Below the pieces are notes generated by a model, which worked only from the letters and a program-made list of their open reading frames with translations, did not search any database and was not told where the DNA came from. The translations under genes were made by a program, and so were the position numbers. From Desulfurobacteriaceae bacterium (GTDB taxonomy: Bacteria > Aquificota > Aquificia > Desulfurobacteriales > DQVG01), in assembly GCA_015661865.1 (NCBI GenBank), contig DQVG01000067.1, positions 1 through 7,894 of the forward strand: a stretch of 7,894 nucleotides of DNA, given 5' to 3'. The first letter of the stretch is position 1. Every line of letters begins with the position of its first letter. Shown here piece by piece: positions 1-4,107 of the stretch.

Positions 1-1
1 A

Positions 2-151
2 CGAGCAAAGCTTTTATTTTTCTGGAGAATAAAAGAAGTTAGAGAAAAGCTAATTAAACACCTTAATTATGATATCTTACCTTCCAAAATACTATTTTTA
101 CCTTCTAAAATGTGCACTTTAGGTTGGTGCGAGTATAAGGAAAAAATTTAA
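2..151 (+). CDS. 3' end of an unidentified gene (partial)
   Basis: A reading frame enters from the left edge and stays open for 49 codons to a TAA at 149-151. It encodes a basic C-terminus ending in ...CTLGWCEYKEKI, with two cysteines and two tryptophans. I do not recognise the family. Two things support coding: the length of open frame in such A+T-rich DNA, and base composition. Positions 1-150 hold 43 G+C of 150, whereas 301-420 beyond the stop hold only 17 of 120. The gene converges on the minus-strand operon ending at 448. It could still be a chance open frame because only the tail is visible. Confidence 0.5.
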   Translation, partial: RAKLLFFWRIKEVREKLIKHLNYDILPSKILFLPSKMCTLGWCEYKEKI

Positions 152-167
152 GTAAATAATATTTTTT

Positions 168-186
168 GTTTTATAAAACTAGTTTT
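168..186. repeat. Two overlapping 12-bp palindromes
   Basis: GTTTTATAAAAC (168-179) and AAAACTAGTTTT (175-186) are each perfect palindromes and share AAAAC, so the strand can form either of two alternative stems. They sit 17 bp after the stop at 151. They may be a weak terminator for the left-edge gene, or a by-product of A+T richness. Confidence 0.35.
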
Positions 187-315
187 TAAACAGGTTAATA
201 ATAAAAGATTTTATAGATTTATTTTTCTTAAATACTTTGTTAAAAAGTTTGAAATCTAGAATTTACCTTTTTATTATAATAATTTTATAATTTTATTGCT
301 TTGTTTTATTACTAC

Positions 316-351
316 TATTTTACTTTTACTATGTAAAATAACTAGTTATTT
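316..351. repeat. Hairpin followed by a 16-bp perfect palindrome
   Basis: TATTTTAC (316-323) pairs with GTAAAATA (333-340) across a 9-nt loop. It runs into the perfect 16-bp palindrome AAATAACTAGTTATTT (336-351), which has the same ACTAGT core as the palindrome at 175-186. The position midway in a convergent spacer suits bidirectional termination, but the stems are A+T only. Confidence 0.35.
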
Positions 352-447
352 AGAATTTTAAATTTGTCTCAACTTAAATTTATTTTATTATTAAAAATAA
401 TTTGAAGTTTAGATAATGTAAATACTTACTCTTAAAATGAAAAATAT

Positions 448-768
448 CTAAAAATTACTTTCAAATATTAAAACTTTGGGAGTTTCATTTTCAGGATATC
501 TGATAAAATCTTTTTTTAGAATTTGATCATAAACTTTAGCTTTTCCAATTTCACTTTGAAGTAACTTTATTTTTTCTTCCAAAATTTTATTTTTTTCTTT
601 CCAATAAAGAAGTTCTTTATCTAATTTTGCTTCAACTTTTTTTAAGGCATTTATATCAGATTTTTTCATATTTTTGATATTTACGTTATAAAGAATAAAA
701 CTTAGTATAAGTAAAAATAATATTAAAAGAATTTTTACATCGTTTAATAAATTAAAAACTTTTCCCAT
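448..768 (-). CDS. FtsB/DivIC-like small membrane coiled-coil protein
   Basis: This 106-residue protein has a short cytoplasmic N-terminus, one hydrophobic membrane segment at about residues 12-29, and a heptad-like coiled coil at about 40-80 (LDKELLYWKEKNKILEEKI). It ends in a short charged tail with PENETPKVLIFE. This layout, size and order match the FtsB/DivIC septum-formation family, whose members form a complex with FtsL and FtsQ at the division site, with the coiled coil outside the membrane. The tail loosely resembles the 'pgE' segment that ends FtsB. It begins 2 bp after the DUF507 stop and is the last gene of the purE operon. No strong ribosome-binding site is seen, so it probably relies on translational coupling. 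The fold class is well supported; the exact family is inferred because such proteins diverge quickly. Confidence 0.6.
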   Translation of the reverse strand: MGKVFNLLNDVKILLILFLLILSFILYNVNIKNMKKSDINALKKVEAKLDKELLYWKEKNKILEEKIKLLQSEIGKAKVYDQILKKDFIRYPENETPKVLIFESNF

Positions 769-770
769 AT

Positions 771-1337
771 CTAATCTTCAACTTCTATAAGACCTCTTTT
801 TATTAATTCTTCCTTGTAATATTTATCGTACAAAACTTTCCATTCTGGAGTTCCTTCATAAATAGGTCTAGAGTGAGAAGCTATTCTTCTTTTTACATTT
901 TCAATAATTTTTCTATTTTCATTTGCTACCCACATGAGAATATTAAATATTTTAAGCCTTAATTGAGTTCTATCTATTGTATAATCCACATCTTCATCTT
1001 CTTCTATCATTTTCATAATTTTATTAGCTAAATAATTTGCTTTTGTTCTTCCAAAAGGCTTTTCAATTACAATTCCCTCTTTCTTGGATAGCTCATCTAA
1101 AATTTTTCTTCGGGCTTCTCTAACTGAGATACCTACAAAATCTATTTCTGATAAATTTTGCTCAATAATCTCATCTACTTTTCTTTCAAGTTCTCTTTCT
1201 TTTTTATACTCTTCTAAAAGCAACTTATGTAAATTTTCTTTAAACTTTTCTGGATTATCTAAAATTAAATAATTTTTTTCTGTCAGGTCTTTAAAAATTT
1301 TATCTGCTGCTATTTTTAGTAATTTTTTTGGAAGCAT
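771..1337 (-). CDS. DUF507 family protein
   Basis: This 188-residue, highly charged, mostly helical protein has no signal peptide or membrane segment. The N-terminal half (about 1-90) has the form I recall for DUF507: KLLKIAADKIFKDL, a helix beginning near LDNPEKF, then DEIIEQNLSEIDF and RKILDELSKKEGIVI. The second half (about 100-188) starts with a similar NYLANKIMKMIEED helix, suggesting a duplicated or double-length version as in thermophile members. DUF507 is found mainly in Aquificota, Thermodesulfobacteriota and relatives, and its function is unknown. The ATG at 1337 has GGGGGA 7 nt upstream. The gene overlaps the end of the upstream protease gene by 22 bp, so the two are probably translationally coupled. 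Family assignment is from memory of its pattern. Confidence 0.75.
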   Translation of the reverse strand: MLPKKLLKIAADKIFKDLTEKNYLILDNPEKFKENLHKLLLEEYKKERELERKVDEIIEQNLSEIDFVGISVREARRKILDELSKKEGIVIEKPFGRTKANYLANKIMKMIEEDEDVDYTIDRTQLRLKIFNILMWVANENRKIIENVKRRIASHSRPIYEGTPEWKVLYDKYYKEELIKRGLIEVED

Positions 1338-1861
1338 TCAGAAATTCCCCCTAAAAATTTTTGGGCATATTTTAAAACTAAGCTCTCTATTTGAGGAAAA
1401 GTTTCTTTTAATTCCTTGGATATATCTGTTCCTGCAGAAATATCTTTAACTTGAATACCTATTAAAACGCAATCTTTTGGAGATTTACCTTTTATCTCCA
1501 GAAGTTGAATAATCTCAGAAAATTGAACTTCATGAGGGGATAATTTTAAAGGTAAACGATTGCTTAGTATATCTTCTTTTGAAAATACCTTTATATCTCC
1601 AGGTTTACCATTTTTTATGTTAGCAGCATCAATAACTATTAAGTAGGGAATTCCTTCTAGATAAGGTAAAAAATTTAAACCTAACGTTCCTCCTTCCATT
1701 AAAGAAACTTTTTTGCAGAGTTTATATTTTTTCTGAAAATATTTTAAAAAATGAATTCCCACACCTTCATCTTTTAGAAGATAATTCCCTATTCCTAAAA
1801 TCAAAAGTTCGGGTTTTCTTTGAAGAAAATCCAAATCATTTTCAAAAAAAGATTTATCCAT
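1316..1861 (-). CDS. [NiFe]-hydrogenase maturation endopeptidase (HyaD/HybD family)
   Basis: This 181-residue protein belongs to the peptidase M52 family. These enzymes clip the C-terminal extension from the hydrogenase large subunit after nickel insertion, in the cytoplasm. Visible hallmarks are GIGNYLLKDEGVGI (residues 23-36), EGGTLGLNFLPYLEG (56-70), VIDAA (76-80) and SPHEVQFSEIIQLLEIKGKSP (108-128, in two halves). The three nickel-sensing residues known from HybD map to E32, D78 and H110, so it should be active. The HEVQFSE and GGTLGLNLLPYLEG style is closest to HyaD-type proteases of group 1 membrane-bound uptake hydrogenases. Its ATG overlaps the purE stop by 8 bp and AAAGG lies just upstream. 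No hydrogenase structural genes are present; the only other hydrogenase gene here is hypC at 6568-6870. Confidence 0.9.
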   Translation of the reverse strand: MDKSFFENDLDFLQRKPELLILGIGNYLLKDEGVGIHFLKYFQKKYKLCKKVSLMEGGTLGLNFLPYLEGIPYLIVIDAANIKNGKPGDIKVFSKEDILSNRLPLKLSPHEVQFSEIIQLLEIKGKSPKDCVLIGIQVKDISAGTDISKELKETFPQIESLVLKYAQKFLGGISECFQKNY

Positions 1862-2327
1862 TTAAAACCTTTTGTTTCATTTTTTCTCTTTCTTGCTTTA
1901 AAAGTTCCCTTAATTTTGGATACTTTAAGGCCATAATTTCAATGGCTAAGTAAGCTGCGTTTTTTGCTCCTGCTTTACCTATAGTTACTGTTGCTACAGG
2001 AATTCCTGAAGGCATTTGAACAATTGAAAGAAGAGAGTCTACTCCTTTTAAATCCGAAGAAGGTATTGGAATTCCTATAACTGGTAAAAGAGTATAAGCT
2101 GCAATAACACCAGGTAAATGAGCTGCATACCCTGCAGCAGCTATTATAACTTCAAATTCCTCTTCGGCATACTTTGCAAATTTAGCAGTTTCTTCCGGAG
2201 TTCTATGAGCAGATAAGATTTTGATTTCATAAGGAATTCCAAATTTTTCAAAAACTTCCTTAGCCCCTTCAATGTATTCTAGATCACTTTTAGAACCCAA
2301 AACAATTGCAACTTTTTTCATAGCCAT
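1854..2327 (-). CDS. purE: 5-(carboxyamino)imidazole ribonucleotide mutase, PurE
   Basis: PurE is the catalytic protein of the carboxylation step in purine synthesis, converting N5-CAIR to CAIR; class I forms work with PurK. From the chosen start it has 157 residues, the usual class I length. Motifs are KKVAIVLGSKSDLE at the N-terminus, the active-site SAHRTPE, AAGYAAHLPGV, and GVDSLLSIVQMPSGIPVATVTIG. The consensus GAGGAAHLPG reads AAAGYAAHLPG here. An in-frame extension to a TTG at 2438 exists but is rejected. That codon overlaps the predicted -35 hexamer and lies upstream of the predicted transcription start, and the added residues are unlike PurE. ATG 2327 has AGAGGTG about 6 nt upstream; ATG 2321 is the alternative. 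It is the first gene of a four-gene operon. Confidence 0.95.
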   Translation of the reverse strand: MAMKKVAIVLGSKSDLEYIEGAKEVFEKFGIPYEIKILSAHRTPEETAKFAKYAEEEFEVIIAAAGYAAHLPGVIAAYTLLPVIGIPIPSSDLKGVDSLLSIVQMPSGIPVATVTIGKAGAKNAAYLAIEIMALKYPKLRELLKQEREKMKQKVLNG

Positions 2328-2340
2328 GAAACACACCTCT

Positions 2341-2403
2341 AAGTAAATTTCAATTAGCCCGTCACGCCCGAAAGCGGCTCTGCTTCTCCCCACCGGCCCT
2401 TTC
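2341..2403 (-). promoter_or_regulatory. GC-rich 5' leader of the purE operon
   Basis: This is the predicted untranslated leader between the purE promoter and its ribosome-binding site. Positions 2357-2399 contain 32 G or C of 43 in a region that is otherwise about three-quarters A+T. Read as minus-strand RNA it can form small stems, for example CCG-CUUU-CGG, and AGCC pairing with GGCU further on. It contains the shared 14-mer (2387-2400). It may be a structured regulatory leader or a protein-binding site. I could not match it to a known riboswitch class. Confidence 0.45.
2387..2400 (+). repeat. GC-rich 14-mer, left copy (TCCCCACCGGCCCT)
   Basis: It matches the copy at 3099-3112 in 13 of 14 positions. 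It lies at about +3 to +16 of the predicted purE promoter, in reverse orientation relative to that transcript. Its CACCGG core suggests a protein-binding site rather than a coding feature. Confidence 0.6.
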
Positions 2404-2409
2404 AAAGGA

Positions 2410-2438
2410 ATTTTAGCTAAACTTTCTCTCAATTTCAA
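2410..2438 (-). promoter_or_regulatory. Predicted sigma70 promoter of the purE operon
   Basis: On the minus strand, TTGAAA (2438-2433) and TAAAAT (2415-2410) are separated by exactly 17 bp, each with one mismatch to consensus. Transcription would start near 2403, leaving a leader of about 75 nt before ATG 2327. Such hexamers are common by chance in A+T-rich DNA. The spacing and the position directly upstream of the GC-rich leader make this pair credible. Confidence 0.5.
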
Positions 2439-2491
2439 GCTTTAAATTTAGGCTTTACATAAGCTTTATACTTAACAAGCTTTTCATCAAG

Positions 2492-2744
2492 TTATCCACA
2501 TTGGGTGTGGAAAAGTCAGTTTCTATATGTGGATAACTTCTTATTGAAAATCAATAAATTTTTAACTTTTTCCACATTGCAATGTGGAAATGTGGAAAAG
2601 TTTTCCACATTTTATTGTGGAAAAATTTGAAGAAAAAATTTTTCCACATATCCACAAAAGTTTTCCACATAAGTTATCCACATATATGTGGAAAATTTTC
2701 TTTAAGATTGCCAATAGTTTATCATAGTTATCCACTTTTCCACA
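2492..2744. other. oriC: Putative replication origin oriC: array of 15 DnaA boxes
   Basis: Fifteen 9-mers of the DnaA-box type lie within 253 bp. Perfect TTATCCACA sites are at 2492-2500 (+), 2528-2536 (-) and 2674-2682 (+). TTTTCCACA sites are at 2506 (-), 2568 (+), 2591 (-), 2601 (+), 2616 (-), 2640 (+), 2661 (+), 2687 (-) and 2736 (+). One-off variants are ATTTCCACA at 2583 (-), ATATCCACA at 2648 (+) and TTATCCACT at 2728 (+). Several form head-to-head pairs: 2591-2609 is a 9+1+9 inverted repeat, and CCACATATATGTGG (2678-2691) is a perfect palindrome. An A+T-rich flank follows on the right, and the neighbouring operons diverge from it. A DnaA-titration locus is the main alternative. No dnaA is adjacent. 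Confidence 0.85.
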
Positions 2745-2853
2745 TTCCTAATAACAACAATAATATATACACATACCAGATATAAATAACACTTATTTAC
2801 TTAAGTCTAAAGTTAATTTAGTTCGTTATTAGTTATTGTTGTTATTGTTGTTG
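2745..2853. other. Probable origin-unwinding start: TAA/CAA triplets and inverted repeat
   Basis: Four bases after the last DnaA box (2736-2744), a triplet run TAA TAA CAA CAA TAA begins at 2749. It resembles the DnaA-trio element ([T/A]A[G/A] repeats) that loads DnaA onto single-stranded DNA, although C at the first position departs from the trio consensus. The same string returns inverted. AATAACAACAATAA (2750-2763) is the exact reverse complement of 2833-2846, within two TTATTGTTG 9-bp repeats (2833-2850). The segment has 24 G+C of 109. Confidence 0.5.
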
Positions 2854-2996
2854 TAAAGCTAATTATTATTTATCCGAATACTTTTTTTTTATTTTACTTT
2901 TTACTTAAATTTTTATTTGAAAATCTTTTTAAAAATATTTATCTTCAAATAGAAATTTTTTATTTTAATATAAAATCAAACATTTCAAAACTTTAC
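2854..2996. other. Extremely A+T-rich tract, candidate DNA-unwinding element
   Basis: Only 18 of 143 bases are G or C. It holds no plausible gene. Its place beside the DnaA-box array fits a duplex-unwinding element that melts when DnaA assembles. The role is inferred from composition and position alone. Confidence 0.45.
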
Positions 2997-3063
2997 TTGT
3001 ATGCTAAGAAATTCTTGAATTTTTTAAAATTTTTTGAGTTTTTTGATAACAACTTTTTTAAAC

Positions 3064-3091
3064 TTGAAAATCTAAAAAAACATGCTAAAAT
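3064..3091 (+). promoter_or_regulatory. Predicted sigma70 promoter of bioB-folC
   Basis: TTGAAA (3064-3069) and TAAAAT (3086-3091) are 16 bp apart, the same hexamers as the purE promoter on the opposite strand. The start of transcription would be near 3098, immediately before the GC-rich 14-mer and about 30 nt before the TTG at 3127. No BirA-type operator was seen. Confidence 0.45.
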
Positions 3092-3098
3092 ATTCTTA

Positions 3099-3112
3099 TC
3101 CCCACCGGTCCT
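3099..3112 (+). repeat. GC-rich 14-mer, right copy (TCCCCACCGGTCCT)
   Basis: It differs from 2387-2400 by one base. It lies at about +1 to +14 of the predicted bioB promoter, inside an otherwise A+T-rich stretch. The core ACCGGT is a 6-bp palindrome, consistent with binding of a dimeric regulator. Confidence 0.6.
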
Positions 3113-3126
3113 AAAAAACTTGATTT

Positions 3127-4107
3127 TTGACAAAATTTTGCAGTTTATGGAAATTGGAGGTTTTAGAAAAATTTTTTGACAAAGGTTTTAAATTTGAAAA
3201 TTTAACCATAAAGGAATTTGCAAAAACTTTAACTCCTTTAGAATTTGGAAGTTTTATAAAAAATGCTCAGTTAAAACGTAAGGAGTTTTTTAAAGATTTT
3301 TTGCATTCTTGCGCAATTTTAAGTATAAAAACTGGAAATTGTAAAGGGGATTGTAAATTTTGCTCCCAATCCAAACTTAGCAAAGCTAAAATCAATCCCC
3401 ATGATATTTTGAATTGGGAAAAAGTTAAATCCGCTTTGAGCTGGGCCTCTCAAAATAGCATAAAACATTTTTCTTTTGTAACTTCCGGGATTAGACCATC
3501 TAAAGAAGAGATAAAAAAAATATCTGTCTTGATTGAAAAAGCAAAAATCTATTTTCCAGATCTTAAAATTTGCGCATCTTTGGGTATCTTAACTAAAGAA
3601 GAGCTAAAATTTTTGAAAGATTCTGGTTTAGATAGATATCATAATAACTTGGAAACTTCAAAAAGAATTTATAAATATATTTCTAGTTTACCTTGGGACA
3701 AAAAATTAGAAACTATATTAAATGCAAAGGAAATAGGTTTAAAAGTATGTAGTGGAGGAATTTTTGGATTGGGAGAAAGTTTAAAAGATGCTTTGGAACT
3801 TTTAGAAACGGTAAAAGATATTGCTGATGGAGTTCCTGTTAATTTTCTTGTACCTATAAAAGGGACACCTTTTGAAAATAAATCTCCTTTAACTTTAAAA
3901 GAAGGTCTTATTTATTTATCTTTATTTAGACTTTATCTTCCTTATAAAAATTTTATAATGTGTGGGGGAAGACAAGTTGTGTTTGAAAAAGAAAATTATT
4001 TACTTTCTACCATAGTTTCTGGAATTATGTTTGGAAATTACTTAACCACTCAAGGAAAACCTTTGTCAGAAGATGAAATTTTATTTTCTCTTTATAAATG
4101 TGTTTAA
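3127..4107 (+). CDS. bioB: Biotin synthase, BioB (radical SAM)
   Basis: BioB inserts sulfur into dethiobiotin to make biotin, the last step of the pathway. The radical-SAM cluster motif is CKGDCKFC (C72, C76, C79). Other family motifs are KICASLGIL (C149), YHNNLETS (171-178), KVCSGGIFGLGES (C208), PVNFLVPIKGTPFE and GNYLTTQGKPL near the end. With 326 residues it has normal length. The second-cluster cysteine that is C97 in E. coli BioB aligns with S116 here (HFSFVTSG), while an extra cysteine appears at C279 (MCGGR), just before the conserved R282. The start is uncertain. TTG 3127 and TTG 3154 are in frame but lack a good ribosome-binding site. GGAGG at 3156-3160 is followed by no in-frame start, and an ATG at 3147 is out of frame. 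folC follows directly. Confidence 0.92.
   Translation: MTKFCSLWKLEVLEKFFDKGFKFENLTIKEFAKTLTPLEFGSFIKNAQLKRKEFFKDFLHSCAILSIKTGNCKGDCKFCSQSKLSKAKINPHDILNWEKVKSALSWASQNSIKHFSFVTSGIRPSKEEIKKISVLIEKAKIYFPDLKICASLGILTKEELKFLKDSGLDRYHNNLETSKRIYKYISSLPWDKKLETILNAKEIGLKVCSGGIFGLGESLKDALELLETVKDIADGVPVNFLVPIKGTPFENKSPLTLKEGLIYLSLFRLYLPYKNFIMCGGRQVVFEKENYLLSTIVSGIMFGNYLTTQGKPLSEDEILFSLYKCV

Larger units (their letters stand above)
152..447. other. A+T-rich convergent intergenic spacer
   Basis: About 296 bp lie between the left-edge plus-strand gene and the end of the minus-strand operon. No gene is seen in any frame. It contains several A+T palindromes (168-179, 175-186, 316-340, 336-351) that could end transcription from either side, but none has the G+C-rich stem plus T-run of a clear intrinsic terminator. 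Confidence 0.6.

Noticed and set aside
1084..1272. Plus-strand open frame of 62 codons
   Set aside because: It is antisense to the DUF507 gene, serine-rich and without a start signal; a shadow frame.
2315..2340. parS-like site (TGTTTCA...TGAAA) at the purE start
   Set aside because: The half-sites have the wrong spacing and centre compared with TGTTTCACGTGAAACA and coincide with purE start codons.
2357..2403. ZTP (pfl) riboswitch upstream of purE
   Set aside because: Strings reminiscent of its conserved parts (GUGAC, GGGGAG, GCCGC) occur on the minus strand but in the wrong order, and the leader is probably too short.
2357..2404. Fragment of 16S rRNA 3' end (plus-strand GCCCGTCACGCC)
   Set aside because: A 12-base resemblance to the conserved 16S region is followed by sequence that does not align convincingly; it is too short to call.
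2328..2438. N-terminal extension of PurE by 37 codons from a TTG
   Set aside because: The codon overlaps the predicted -35 box, the extension is unlike any PurE, and a good ribosome-binding site precedes ATG 2327.
2492..2744. CRISPR array or plasmid iterons
   Set aside because: Repeats are 9 bp, on both strands and unevenly spaced, matching DnaA boxes, and the flanking genes are chromosomal housekeeping genes with no cas or rep gene.
2582..2785. Plus-strand open frame of 67 codons rich in HIS/FHI repeats
   Set aside because: It is made entirely of DnaA-box repeats read as protein, has no ribosome-binding site and resembles no family.
3034..3085. Partial duplication of the bioB 5' end (FFDNNFFKLENL versus FFDKGFKFENL)
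   Set aside because: The similarity is about 35 bases of A/T-rich low-complexity sequence and fades at once; chance cannot be excluded.
2997..3179. Plus-strand open frame of 60 codons before bioB
   Set aside because: It is low-complexity F/K/N sequence crossing the predicted bioB promoter and 14-mer, and is best explained as non-coding A+T-rich DNA.
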